DNA of 64,000 nucleotides, from NCBI GenBank assembly GCA_963971535.1, contig OZ020588.1:125898561-125962560 (forward strand). The letters run 5' to 3'. Shown here in pieces: positions 1 to 11,592 of this stretch (its first letter is position 1; each line of letters starts with the position of its first letter). The translations under genes and the position numbers were made by a program. Source of the DNA: Notolepis coatsorum (lineage: Eukaryota > Chordata > Actinopteri > Aulopiformes > Paralepididae). A model generated the notes under the pieces. The model was not told where the DNA came from. It saw only the letters and a program-made list of their open reading frames with translations, and made no database searches.

Positions 1-128
1 TATGATTTCTGAATAAAACCAGACAAACCATAAGTGCCCGAGATGAAAGATTAATGATGAAAACAACTTAACTTGCAATCTCCTCCTTCTATTCTCTGCT
101 TATAACAAACTCCTTGCTATTTCAAATA
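1..128. other. Unique-looking flank, no feature seen
   Basis: AT-rich sequence left of the first LTR element. I see no reading frame, repeat or RNA signature in it. Its last bases (129-133, ctttc) are the left copy of the target duplication of the BEL/Pao element. Confidence 0.5.
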
Positions 129-133
129 CTTTC

Positions 134-1561
134 TGTTGTGAAGGGCCAGATTAAACTGAATATATATATTTATTTATATATATATATTTAATTGTATTTG
201 TATATTCTCTAATATTCCCTGATATCCCTTGTATATTCCTTGTACAATATGCATTGAATATCCATTCTAGCCTACTGAACATCCCATAATAGTCTCCATT
301 CTACTATTGGTCGAGACCTTGGTGCCAGGCTGCCATACCCCCCAGACCCAGTTCAAACGTACCGCTCAACATGTACGAACAAGTCCTAGTTCCGCGTAGG
401 AATCTGGCTACCGCACCACTAATGGTACTATTTGTTCATAGTGCGTATATATACTGCGCTACTAAAGTAGGACTTTCTTTTAGTCCAGTTTCTTACCCTC
501 CAATAGAGTGATAGACGTAAAGCCTCCCCGCGACGCCACGTGTGGGAGTAAGGCCAAGTTCGGCCTACCATCGGTATTGAGACATCGTGTATATTAATAT
601 TTGAATAGTCATATTTGGCACTATATCGTCGAGTTGGACGTAGTCTATTAAGCTAATAATAGTCTATTCATATGTAGTGCTTCGTGCGGTGAGAATACTA
701 TCGTAGTCAGTACCCCCATCGTTTCGGGTAGAACTGGCTGCTTATCCAGGGTGGCCGACCCCATGTGAGGCTGCACCCGAGGAGCCCCAGAGCCGATGAG
801 CGAGTGGACCTGCATACCGGATTATTCTCCCGACGACAGCCCGCCTTCCCAGGCACGGATTATGCTTTGTATACAGTGATTATTCTATGGATAAAGACCA
901 ACACTGCCGTGTGTTGGAAACCCCCCCCCGGAGAGGACGACAGGTGAGGAGACGCTCTACACGACGAGGTCGCTTCACGTCTCTCCATCGTGGACCGGAG
1001 GAAGCCGGCCCACAGAGAGTCCAACTGCTTTCATCTGTGGATCGAGGATCGCTGAGGCACCGAGCCGCACAACCGTGGGTTCTCCCAGGATACCCTCGGC
1101 CAGACGGATACAGCCAGACTCTACCCCCCCCCCCCCCCTTCTCCAGTTGTCTTACAAGCGACCGGAATTACCCCCTAGTGTATCCAGTTCTACAATCATT
1201 AAAGTATCATTGCTATTATTCCTTAAATATTCCAGGTTGTATATTTACCGCCTGCGCCACCAGAGATTGGACGTTCTCTATTTATATACCAACGAATACT
1301 CATTTGCCATAAAAGTGCATCCTATTCAAATCATAAATGTAATTAAGTGATTGCTCTACATACCTTTTGCTATGTATTAATTATTATTAAACGCAGACTT
1401 TCGACTTGGTACATTTGTGTTGGATCGTTTCGTCTACGTGGGAGTGTTTACCATAATTATTTATGCCTAGTACTGGGTGGCCAGAGTCTAAAGTACAAGA
1501 GGTAGTGGTAGTAAGTATCATATCTAACAATACAGTCAGGGAATTGTACCCCTCAGTTACA
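134..1561 (+). repeat. 5' LTR of BEL-1
   Basis: This 1428 bp direct repeat starts TG and ends CA, which is unusually long for BEL/Pao. It contains an AT-rich block near its start, a C homopolymer near 1126-1138 and an ATTAAA-type poly(A) signal candidate near 1385. It is almost identical to 6654-8082. Short frames inside it (for example 887-1312) recur in both LTRs and carry no recognisable domain, so I do not call them genes. Confidence 0.92.
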
Positions 1562-1605
1562 ATTGGTCCTTCGAGCCGGATGGTAATTAGTGTAATATTA
1601 ATATA

Positions 1606-3942
1606 GTGTTATTAATATTGAAATGGCCTATGATGAACACTCCACGAAACGATCCTCCTAACCAACGCCCGCAGCGCGAACGACGGCTCCCTCAGTACTT
1701 AGAGGCTTACGCTGTCAGTCAACAACCTAGTCTTCTACTAACAGTAAACGCGGTAAAACTAGAAAGTAAAAGTATGTCTAACCCCAACGCCCAGACTACC
1801 CCGACCATAGAGGCCCCTACGGGTTCTAATGTAACTGACCAAGCTCACGGTGGGGACCAGTGGGAACCAGACATGACTCCACACCCCGCCAGTACTGAAG
1901 AAGTAGTCCCCGATGAGTCCCGGGAGGAATACAACGCTACCGAGAGAGAACTCGGCACGGAAGAAGACGGGGAGAGCACCGTGGAGATAGAGCTCCAAGG
2001 CTCCGCAAGGAGTACCCCGAGGGAAGGCTCCCCTATACAACCGCCTTCTCCCAGCGAGGCAGAGAGGACCCTACAGCAGGCCTTCCTCATCAGCCTGAAC
2101 GCCGCTGCTGAACGCGACCGACTGCAGATCCAGCAGCGGAGCAAAGAAGAGCATATACGTCTAGAAATAAGACGCATTCAGATGGAAGAGAATGTGGCCC
2201 GAGACCGAGCAGACAGCCAGCGAGCAGCTGCTGGTGCTCTACGGGATGCAGAGCGCGACAGACAGCAAGCGCAACTAATAGAACAGCTGATCAGACGGAC
2301 AACACCCTCTCCCTCCGCCAGAGGCTCCAGGAACTCGTCCCCTAGCCGAGTAAACAACCCTGAACTTGACCAACAGACGAGGTCTATACCCCCCACAGAC
2401 CACCTCCCCCCACCGGTCCAAGCGAGACCTAGCAACCGGGAAGGAGCAGCATATCCTGTGGAGAGGCTAAACCAGAGACTACAAGCACTGGATGACCTAA
2501 CTGAAGACGAAGAGGAAGAGGAGGAGAACCGCGCCCGACGACAGCACAGTACTCTACCGGACCAGGAGGTCCGGTACAGCCCAGGCTATACTCCCGCGGA
2601 GCTGCGCTACAGACCCCCGACTCTATACACGGGTGAGCACGACGCACGACCCGCACCGAGGAACAGCACCTGGACAAGCGGGCCATGGTACACTGCCGGT
2701 ACCAGCCCATACCAAGGAGCGGGAGGAGACTCGCCTAGGAGGCCTCTCCCCCAACGCTCGCCGATGTATCCACAGTCAGCGTCATACATTGGCACGCCTA
2801 TGGTACCCGACTTCACCCAAGAGAACCGGGCCCAGTATACAGAACTCCGCATGTGTCTGGAGACCATGTTGGTGGATGTATTGGATGAACGCCATAAATA
2901 CGCCATCCTACTGAAGCACTTAAAGGTACCCCACGCACATAATATAGCGCTCGCCTACGCGACTTCCACCACCCCATACACAGCAGCGCTGGTAGCATTG
3001 GACCAGAGGTATGGGCGCATATGGGATTACGTGATCCAGGAGATCCGACACATCGACCGCTTACCCCCAGCAATAGACAATCGAGCACTGGACGACCTGT
3101 CCATCAGAGTGCAGTCCCTGGTAGGGATGTTGGGAGCGCAGAGAGAGAAGGGGAGGCATGAACTTTACGCCAACTCAAATGTGGAAAGGATCTTGGAGAA
3201 GCTGCCGCCCGCTCGACAGGAGCGTTTTAGGCGGCAGAGAGACCACCGAGACCCGAATGGCCCCGAACCGAACCTCCTCGATCTAGCAGACTTCCTGGCG
3301 AGAGAAGTCAGCAGCCTACGGCTGGATACATTCGGACGGAGCACCCCTGGCTCCAGAGAAGGAACCAGACGACTAAATGATGGAAGAAGATCGGTGACTG
3401 TGATGCACCAATCGGAGTCAGTACCGAGCAGCAGGAGCCACAGTACCCCCTCCAGAACGGAGAAGTGGAAGATAGTGTGCCCCTACTGTGAGAAAGAACA
3501 CTGGCTAGCGCAATGTGACTCCTTCCCCAAGCTGAACGCGGAGGAAGCAAGTCAATGGATAAAGTCCAACAAGCGCTGTTTTCGCTGTGCGCGCTCACAC
3601 ATGGCAGCCGAATGCCGCTTAAAGAAAAGGTGCACCAAGTGCGATGGAGCCCATCTGGACATACTTCACGACAGTAACAGACGGCGCCCTTCACCCGCAC
3701 CATCCAGCAGCAAAGCGAGCGTCATGTACATCGATCCCGCCAGCAGCAGTGGAGCCCGAGTACTCCTAAAAGTAGTGCGTGTGACACTAAGCTACCAGAA
3801 TAAAGTCCTGGACACTTACGCCGTCCTCGATGACGGGTCAGAGAAGACCCTTCTGCTCGCCTCCGCTGCGGCCCAGCTAGGGCTGCGGGGAAGCGAAACC
3901 CAAATGACAATTCGGACAATAAGACGAGATTTGAGACGATAA
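1606..3942 (+). pseudogene. BEL-1 Gag and protease start
   Basis: This is the Gag part of the BEL/Pao polyprotein. The N-terminal 300 residues are hydrophilic, low-complexity and rich in E, R, Q and P, with a likely coiled coil near residues 150-230. A DUF1759-like capsid region follows near residues 400-560. Near residues 625-690 are zinc-knuckle motifs of the form C-x2-C-x4-H-x4-C (CPYCEKEHWLAQC, CFRCARSHMAAEC), then CTKCDGAH. Near residue 745 the stretch AVLDDGSEKTLL resembles the catalytic loop of a retroviral-type aspartic protease (DUF1758). The order Gag, knuckles, protease matches Pao elements. This is part of a fossil element and no host function is implied. Confidence 0.85.
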
Positions 3943-4067
3943 AGGGCGAGAATGTCTCATTCTCTATCGCAGCAAGCGGCCAGCCTGAGCGACGGTACCA
4001 GATTACAGACGCTTTCACCAGCCAAGAAATAGGACTGTCGCGGTACACATACCCCGTCGCCAAGCTG

Positions 4068-6545
4068 ATGGAGAAATATGCACATCTGCGCAAGTTACCG
4101 ATCCCGCTCATAGACAATGCTATGCCGACCCTGTTGATAGGCTCCGACCATGCAGACCTCATTGTCCCGATAGACCGGGTTCATACCGGACCCCGAGGCT
4201 GTCCTGCAGCAGTCAAGACCCGTTTGGGATGGACTCTCCAAGGCCCGCTCGCCAAATCTCTCAACCGAAGTACAGCCACTAGATGTCTCCACTCCCGAGT
4301 CACAGAGGGAGAAACCGCACTCCTGCAACACGTAGAGCGGCTATGGACCTTGGAACAAATGCCCTTTAAGAACGGAAAGAAAGACATTCGCTCTAAAGAT
4401 GACATTTACGCCATTCACCTCCTCGAGACAGGGACCAAGAGAGTCCCGGTCAACGGCGTGTTGAGATACGCCACGCCACTCCTGCGGCGAGAAGGAATGC
4501 CTACTTTCCACGCCAAGACAGACGCCACAGAACGGTACCTGCTGAACACGGAGCGGCGCTTAGCCAAGAACCCCGCCCAAGAGAGTGTATACCGCGCCGA
4601 GATTGAGAAGCTCATCACAGCGGGACACGTCACAAAGATGGACATTAAAGAGGCTGACCAAACCACTGAATCGTGGTACGTGCCTCACCACAAGGTCCAT
4701 CACAACGGTAAAGACCGCATAGTATTTAACTGCAGCTACCAGATCGGATCCCAAAATCTGAATAAAGAGTTACTGCCCGGTCCCACACTCGGCCCCTCCC
4801 TACTCGGCGTTCTACTCCGCTTCCGCCAGGAAAGGGTGGCCATCAGCGGGGACATTAAAGGAATGTTCCTGCAGGTGAGATTAGTAGAGGAGGACAAGCC
4901 CCTGTTATGGTTCCTATGGAGAGAGAAGCCAGGAGATGAGCACCCAGCCATCTACCAATGGGAAGTCCTCCCCTTCGGAACGACGTGCAGCCCCTGCTGT
5001 GCTACATTTGCACTACAGAAACATGTAGCAGAGGACCCAGCAGCGGACGAAGAGGTCCGACACAGCGTAAAGAACAGCTTCTACGTAGACAACTGTCTAC
5101 AAAGCCTTTCAACCCAGGAAGAAGCCGAGGCTCTCCTGATTAAACTCCGCACCTCATTGATCAAAGGCGGCTTTGATCTCAGGCAGTGGGCCAGCAGCGA
5201 TCCGCAAGTACTGCGCAGCCTCTCCTCCGAGGACAAGGCAGCCAGCAGCGAGACCTGGATGGCTACAATCCCGGGAGAAGCCCAGGAGATGACCCTGGGA
5301 TTGGTGTGGCGATTCAAAACAGATTCGCTTCACTACAGACACAAGCCCCTGACTACGGAGCAGGGAAGGCCGGCGGCGGCGCCGACCACCAGATGGAGTG
5401 TGTACACAACACTCGCCCGACAATATGACCCGCTAGGATGTATTCTACCGTACACCACCAGGGCAAAAATGATTGTACGAGCATTGTGGGACAAGGACCA
5501 GGGCTGGGACGACCCCATTCCCGCACACCTTAAATCCACCTGGAGAGAGTGGGAGATGGAGCTCCACTCACTCCCAGGCGTTAACATGCGCCGAAGCTAC
5601 TTCCCACCCACGGTGAGGCCAGAGACATGTAAAATGGACTTACACGTCTTCAGTGACGCCTCAGAGGTCGCATACGGATCAGTAGCCTACTTGCGGGCCC
5701 AAGAAGAGGGGGGAGAGATCTACACAGCATTTGTCCTCGCCCGCTCGAGAATAGCCCCACGCAAGCAACAATCTATCCCACGTCTAGAGCTCTGCGCAGC
5801 CCTAGCCGGAGCGCACCTAGCCACGCTCATCCAACGTGAGCTCACCATACCGGTGTCTAGAACAATCCTGTGGTCAGATTCCACGACAGTACTCGCCTGG
5901 ATCAAATCGGACTCATGCAAGTACAAAGTCTTCGTGGGAGTCAGAGTCACCGAGATTCAAGACTTAACCGAAGAGTTAACCGGAGAAACAGAGTGGCGCT
6001 ACGTTGATACAAAACAGAACCCAGCTGACGTCATCACCCGGGGAATGCCCCTAGATGACCTCACCCGTCGCAATGTCTACAGTGACGGCCCAGCATTCCT
6101 AAAGCTCCCGGAAGGAGAGTGGCCCACGCCTATCCCGAGGGAAGCCAGTCAAGAGGAGGCTGAGAATAAGAAACCTATGTTCTGTGGATTGAGCACTGTT
6201 ATCTCCGCAGACCCCAACATAGATGATTGCACTACCATAGAGAGTGCACAACAAAGGACATTCCTACTGCACTACCTACCGTCTCTACAGACCCGCCAGA
6301 AGTGGGTAAAGGAGAGAGACAATTTGACAGAAGGAACAGTCGTCATGATTATTGATCAATCACTGCCCAGAGCTATGTGGCCGGCCGGCCGCGTAAGCAA
6401 AGTGATCACCGGTGCCGACGGCAAGGTCCGAGCAGCTGAAGTGCTTGTCCAGGGTCGCACTTACACCCGTCCCGTGGCGAGGCTCATAGAACTGCCCCGA
6501 CTCCCAGACACAATCGATGATGACCATGACCCTATAACCCTATGA
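4068..6545 (+). pseudogene. BEL-1 Pol: RT, RNase H and C-terminal tail
   Basis: The segment opens with the end of a Pao protease region (RLGWTLQGPL). Reverse transcriptase follows near residues 190-360, with KDRIVFNCS, GDIKGMFLQV (motif A) and FYVDNCL (motif C, the YVDD-type site). RNase H is near residues 520-660, with VFSDASEVAYG, IPRLELCAALAG and ILWSDSTTVLAWI, followed by the conserved NPADVITRG. The C-terminal 90 residues (QKWVKERDNL, WPAGRVSKVI) match the DUF5641 tail of Pao polyproteins. The family is clear from the domain set. The element is broken overall. Confidence 0.87.
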
Positions 6546-6653
6546 CTTTGTGAAGTTGACTGACCCCTACAGCAAACCCTTATGTGTAAATAGACAACGC
6601 GATTAATCTGTCTCTGCTTAACTGATTAGGTCTGGGACCAATCAGGGGGTGGC

Positions 6654-8082
6654 TGTTGTGAGGGGCCAGATTAAACCGAATATATATATATTTATTTATA
6701 TATATATATTTAATTGTATTTGTATATTCTCTAATATTCCCTGATATCCCTTGTATATTCCTTGTACAATATGCATTGAATATCCATTCTAGCCTACTGA
6801 ACATCCCATAATAGTCTCCATTCTACTATTGGTCGAGACCTTGGTGCCAGGCTGCCATACCCCCCAGACCCAGTTCAAACGTACCGCTCAACATGTACGA
6901 ACAAGTCCTAGTTCCGCGTAGGAATCTGGCTACCGCACCACTAATGGTACTATTTGTTCATAGTGCGTATATATACTGCGCTACTAAAGTAGGACTTTCT
7001 TTTAGTCCAGTTTCTTACCCTCCAATAGAGTGACAGACGTAAAGCCTCCCCGCGACGCCACGTGTGGGAGTAAGGCCAAGTTCGGCCTACCATCGGTATT
7101 GAGACATCGTGTATATTAATATTTGAATAGTCATATTTGGCACTATATCGTCGAGTTGGACGTAGTCTATTAAGCTAATAATAGTCTATTCATATGTAGT
7201 GCTTCGTGCGGTGAGAATACTATCGTAGTCAGTACCCCCATCGTTTCGGGTAGAACTGGCTGCTTATCCAGGATGGCCGACCCCATGTGAGGCTGCACCC
7301 GAGGAGCCCCAGAGCCGACGAGCGAGTGGACCTGCATACCGGATTATTCTCCCGACGACAGCCCGCCTTCCCAGGCACGAATTATGCTTTGTATACAGTG
7401 ATTATTCTATGGATAAAGACCAACACTGCCGTGTGTTGGAAACCCCCCCCCGGAGAGGACGACAGGTGAGGAGACGCTCTACACGACGAGGTCGCTTCAC
7501 GTCTCTCCATCGTGGACCGGAGGAAGCCGGCCCACAGAGAGTCCAACTGCTTTCATCTGTGGATCGAGGATCGCTGAGGCACCGAGCCGCACAACCGTGG
7601 GTTCTCCCAGGATACCCTCGGCCAGACGGATACAGCCAGACTCTACCCCCCCCCCCCCCTTCTCCAGTTGTCTTACAAGCGACCGGAATTCCCCCCTAGT
7701 GTTCCAGTTCTATAATCATTAAAGTATCATTGCTATTATTCCTTAAATATTCCAGGTTGTATATTTACCGCCTGCGCCACCAGAGATTGGACGTTCTCTA
7801 TTGATATACCAACGAATACTCATTTGCCATAAAAGTGCATCCTATTTCAAATCATAAATGTAATTAAGTGATTGCTCTACATACCTTTTGCTATGTATTA
7901 ATTATTATTAAACGCAGACTTTCGACTTGGTACATTTATGTTGGATCGTTTCATCTACGTGGGAGTGTTTACCATAATTATTTATGCCTAGTACTGGGTG
8001 GCCAGAGTCTAAAGTACAAGAGGTAGTGGTAGTAAGTATCATATCTAACAATACAGTCAGGGAATTGTACCCCTCAGTTACA
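6654..8082 (+). repeat. 3' LTR of BEL-1
   Basis: This 1429 bp copy of the 5' LTR is preceded by the polypurine tract at about 6641-6653 and followed by the right target duplication ctttc (8083-8087). Its near identity to 134-1561 supports a recent insertion. Confidence 0.92.
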
Positions 8083-8134
8083 CTTTCCATGACTGCAAAT
8101 ATCAAACCGCCAAGAGGTACACAATGATTATCAA

Positions 8135-8185
8135 CAACATTGATCATTTAGCTGACACTTTTATCCAAAGCGACTCACAGGTTCT
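8135..8185 (-). repeat. Teleost SINE tail-like motif
   Basis: The stretch around 8147-8178 contains the widespread fish motif seen in reverse as gtcgctttggataaaagcg. It marks the 3' end of many tRNA-derived fish SINEs. Only the tail is recognisable, and the rest of 8088-8640 shows no other feature. Confidence 0.45.
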
Positions 8186-8652
8186 GTGCGACAGGAGATC
8201 AGGAAGGGCACAACTCTATCAGCTGAATAACAATGTTCATCAAAGTGTTGAGTGCTACAGTGTAGGTTAGTATATATTAGGACAAGTGCATGAGAGTAAG
8301 GTTAGTTAGAGGTAGATTTTTATTCTTGGTGTATTAGAGGTAAATTAATTAATACTACTTAGGTAGACGAGACAATGAATGAGTATATTCCATGCAAAAT
8401 ACCTGGCTGCCTAGAGGTTTTCTGTTGTTTTGTTTTTCTCTATGCTAACATTTTGACAAACAGTGGCGAGAAAGTGGAAAGAGAACCAGAGAGGTCATAA
8501 CCCAAACACCCTCCAAGATATGACACCGTTAAGGACAGGTTAGTACGAAGATGCATCCACTCAATGGTAAGTTCAAGCAAATCGCAAAAATAAAGAACAT
8601 GCATAATGGTATTACACAATGAATTGTGTTACAGTAATTGAATTAACCCTAA

Positions 8653-8874
8653 ATGATTTTCCTCTTTTTTTTTTAAATATTTATTTTTTGGCGTTTTATC
8701 GCTGTATTTCTACTGGGAAGTCCAGTAGGGAGAGACAGAGGAGGAATGGGAGACAGAGTGGGGGGAAGACATTCGGCAAATAACGACGGGTTCGGGAGTC
8801 GAACCCGGGTCGGCCGTGTTGCGGCTGAGCACGCTATGTGGTTCGCCACTGGGGCGCCCATGATTTTCCTCTTT
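8653..8874 (-). mobile_element. tRNA-derived SINE with 15 bp target duplications
   Basis: The element body is 8668-8859 on the minus strand. Its head (8859 downward) starts GGGCGCCCCAGTGGCGAACC and carries a Pol III B box (GGTTCGACTCC). Its A/T-rich tail ends in an oligo-T on the plus strand at 8668. The 15 bp sequence atgattttcctcttt flanks it exactly at 8653-8667 and 8860-8874. This is a textbook LINE-mobilised SINE insertion and, with unaltered duplications, a fairly recent one. Frames over it are meaningless. Confidence 0.85.
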
Positions 8875-9045
8875 AGCAGAAAGGCGTTGAATCATTTATG
8901 TGAAGAGTTTTCTAAGGCAATTTTGATCATCCTCAGATCATATTGGTGAGAGGACACGACGAGTGAGAAGGAGACTCGTGATTGACCTGAACCACGAACA
9001 ACGGCGGGACCAGGCAAAGAAGAACACAACAGCAGAGGACCACGA

Positions 9046-9576
9046 ATGAGACTGACCAAGGAGACACTGACGGAGAGGAGATCAACCTTCGACGGCCTGA
9101 GAGAAGACACCTACGAGTTCAGAGTTATCACCATCAACGAGATTGAGCCTGCTGCGCCACCCCGGCACTGCAGAATACGACAACAGGACCAGGCAGAGAG
9201 ACCTGAGCGACCCACAAGAGATGATGACGACGAAGGAGACTGACCAAGGCCAACGCTGTGTATCTCCACCATCCGTGTGGGAGAGAACGTCCTACTGACT
9301 GGCCGCTACACCGACAATCCCTCATCCTCCTTCAAGTGGTACCGCAATGACGAGGAGGAGCACATTCAAGAACACACCGCCGCCATGTCTCTGGGCCTAA
9401 TAAAAGCCAAGTGTGAGCACAACGGCAGATGCAGAGCAACACAAGCTCCACGGGGAATCTACAGCGTCCCCGTGGACGACCACCCCACAACTCCCAATAA
9501 CCCTGTGACCTTTGACGAGGTACACAGAGAGTGGATGGCGACTGCCTGGAGGCCTCCTCTGAATAATAAGGAGTAA
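9046..9576 (+). pseudogene. Decayed titin-like FN3-Ig-FN3 fragment
   Basis: Two adjoining frames read like consecutive modules of a giant muscle protein. 9046-9243 includes TFDGLREDTYEFRVITINEI, a typical end of a fibronectin type III domain (the TGL..YEFRV..VNE pattern). 9277-9576 includes GENVLLTGRYTDNPSSSFKW and YRNDEE, an Ig I-set strand pattern ending in the core tryptophan, then EHTAAMSLGLIKAKCEHNGR, and finally VHREWMATAWRPPL, the start of the next FN3 domain. Titin, twitchin and myosin-binding proteins carry such alternations. Frame changes and stops separate the parts and no splice context is clear, so this is best read as a degraded, possibly retroposed, copy. Assignment to titin itself is a guess; other Ig/FN3 muscle proteins fit equally. 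Confidence 0.42.
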
Positions 9577-9599
9577 ATGTTTCCGACTACATCGTCAAG

Positions 9600-10290
9600 A
9601 AGACTGACATCATCAGAGACCTGTGAACACACGAGAAATGCCTAACACACATTGTCCACATTGTTATGTATTTATTTACTTTTTACTGTCTTACTGCCAC
9701 ACGACAGGCTCACAGAAACATCAACTGAATGTATGATACATTCAACACACATCAAGACCACCACAGAAGGCCACACGACAGACAGATAACAGCTTGTCAA
9801 CAGCGACGCAACATCAGTCAGATTCATACCTTCACAAACAAGAACTGTTTCACAAATTTCATATTTATCTGGAAAATTATGAACTAAGAATGTGAATAAC
9901 AAGCAACAATGGAGTGCTAAAGGGAAAAATGATCACAGAATCACAGTGCATCATATTCGAACAACCTTAAGTGCCAAATTATATTGTTAAACTGGACAGA
10001 ATCAGTTGGTTTATTGTCTCATAAAAGAAGACACCAAGTTTTGGTTTTGGCCATTGATAGTATATGCACAATATACTAGAACAATGCATAAAACCTTTTA
10101 TCTAAATTATATACACATGTAGGTTAACACGGGTAGCATAATCATCTGTTATATCATTTTTTTTTTAAATGTTCTCTTTATATACATTAGCCACTAAGGT
10201 AATGTCTATTGTAAATATTACTATGTTTGTATGTGTCATAGATATTATCATGAAAACACATAGTTAACACTTAAATGTCTGATTCACGAA
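9600..10290. other. AT-rich sequence, no feature seen
   Basis: I found no coding frame with a recognisable family, no tandem repeat and no RNA gene. A few short A or T runs occur, for example near 10160. Confidence 0.5.
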
Positions 10291-10295
10291 GTGAA

Positions 10296-11082
10296 TGACT
10301 GGAGGTAAGTGCCAGGCCAAGATATAGGCACAACTAGAGCTTCTAATGATTATGTTATTTGTTGTTTGATATCAGAGTTGAGGACCAATCATTGATATAG
10401 GTATTTGAGCGGTTAAATCAGACCATTATTAATAAAAGAAAAGGGTGATATCTATTCCCACATCTCTGATATCAAAATAACACACAGACCTCAGCCCAGT
10501 CAATCATGTCATGAATCATGTATGTAAATATTTCTATTTTAAACTGTTATGCCAACAACCAGATCAAGGTTTTAAAATGATTTTCATTCAATAATCCGGT
10601 AAACCAACAGATCACATTGGCTAAAATTTTCATTATTTTAATTGTTTTCTATTCATTCATTATCTGATAACCGATGGATTACAGCGATCCCATTCTTTTA
10701 CCATTTCTATTCACTTATATTTTACTTGTTCCAAATAATCCTGGTATATTATATATTAATCTCACCCACATTATGAAGAGAAAAACGGAGTAACTGTGGA
10801 ATAATATAATGATTCCCCAACTCCCCTATCCTGTGTCCCCCCCCCACACCCATTTGACCTATCAAATGGGTCCCCCTCATCCCCCTTTTTCACTATAAAG
10901 GGCTCCTCCCGACAGCATTCGAGGGCTCTACCTGGGTCATTCAGCTGATCACCTGGGGCGAGCCCCTCAGTCATTCTCTCTAACTGCTATGTATATTTCT
11001 ATCTGTCTAGTTAATAAACCTTGTTATTAACTGAACCTTGGTTGACTGAGAACATTCTTCAGGATATTCACAATATCCCACA
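10296..11082 (+). mobile_element. Probable solo LTR of a retrovirus-like element
   Basis: The 787 bp segment begins TGACTGG and ends CCCACA, with a matching 5 bp flank (gtgaa at 10291-10295 and 11083-11087). A TATA-like motif (actataaag) lies near 10891 and an AATAAA signal near 11013, about 120 bp apart, which is the usual U3-R-U5 spacing. No internal coding region accompanies it. The duplication is short, so chance is not excluded. Confidence 0.5.
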
Positions 11083-11104
11083 GTGAAACAGAGCTAGCTA
11101 ATGT

Positions 11105-11296
11105 AATACTGTGGTTAAGGCCTTTAACTAGCAGCTCAGTAGCTAACATAACAATACTGTGGTTAAGGCCTTTAACTAGCAGCTCAGTAGCTAACATAAC
11201 AATACTGTGGTTAAGGCCTTTAACCAGCAGCTCAGTAGCTAATATAACAATACTGTGGTTAAGGCCTTTAACCAGCAGCTCAGTAGCTAACATAAC
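11105..11296 (+). repeat. 48 bp satellite, four units (left of element A)
   Basis: There are four near-identical 48 bp units starting at 11105, 11153, 11201 and 11249 (aatactgtggttaagg...). The same unit continues at 16685, on the far side of element A, so the array was split by the insertion. The long frame across it is a by-product of a period divisible by three. Confidence 0.92.
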
Positions 11297-11592
11297 GTTA
11301 GGTTATGACTATAACCAAGTTATGTTAATACTTAGTGAACGCTCAGCGTTTCATGCATATATCTCGCTTCAGCATATATACACTGAATAATTTCACAAAT
11401 GTACCTTTAAATGCCAGCATTAATCTGGCCACACCCCCATCCGCTTACCTATATAAGCAGGGATGGTGCCACACACTCATCTCCTTCCCAACAAATTTCA
11501 CCACAATGAAAAATCAAGGGCCACAGCGGCGTCTAGACGCTGAGCGTTCACTAAGTGTTAACAGAACTTGGTTATAGTCATAACCTAACGTT
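11293..11592. repeat. 300 bp palindromic-ended module at the left end of element A
   Basis: Both ends carry about 55 bp inverted repeats: aacgttaggttatgactata at 11293 is mirrored by tataGtcataacctaacgtt ending at 11592, and gtgaacgctcagcg is mirrored by cgctgagcgttcac. The same layout, with partly different sequence, is at 56293-56590 in element B. It may be a separate MITE or the outermost end of the family. Confidence 0.7.

Larger units (their letters stand above)
134..8082 (+). mobile_element. BEL/Pao LTR retrotransposon (BEL-1)
   Basis: The element is bounded by direct repeats at 134-1561 and 6654-8082 that begin TGTTGTG and end GTTACA, and by a 5 bp target duplication (ctttc at 129-133 and 8083-8087). 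A primer-binding-like site (tggtccttcgagccggat) follows the 5' LTR and a purine tract (atcagggggtggc) precedes the 3' LTR. The parts seen are a Gag with zinc knuckles, the start of an aspartic protease, reverse transcriptase, RNase H and a C-terminal DUF5641-like tail, all typical of Pao-family polyproteins. By eye the two LTRs differ at about a dozen positions in 1.43 kb, near 1 percent, so the insertion is recent. The coding part appears broken, with a small number of breaks, so I treat it as a young fossil. Confidence 0.93.

Noticed and set aside
887-1312. Frame inside the BEL-1 LTR, repeated at 7409
   Set aside because: Present because the LTR is duplicated. It has no known domain, changes length between the two LTRs and overlaps promoter-type sequence.
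11105-11296. CRISPR-like appearance of evenly spaced repeats
   Set aside because: Units are directly contiguous with no unique spacers, and the context is a eukaryotic satellite.
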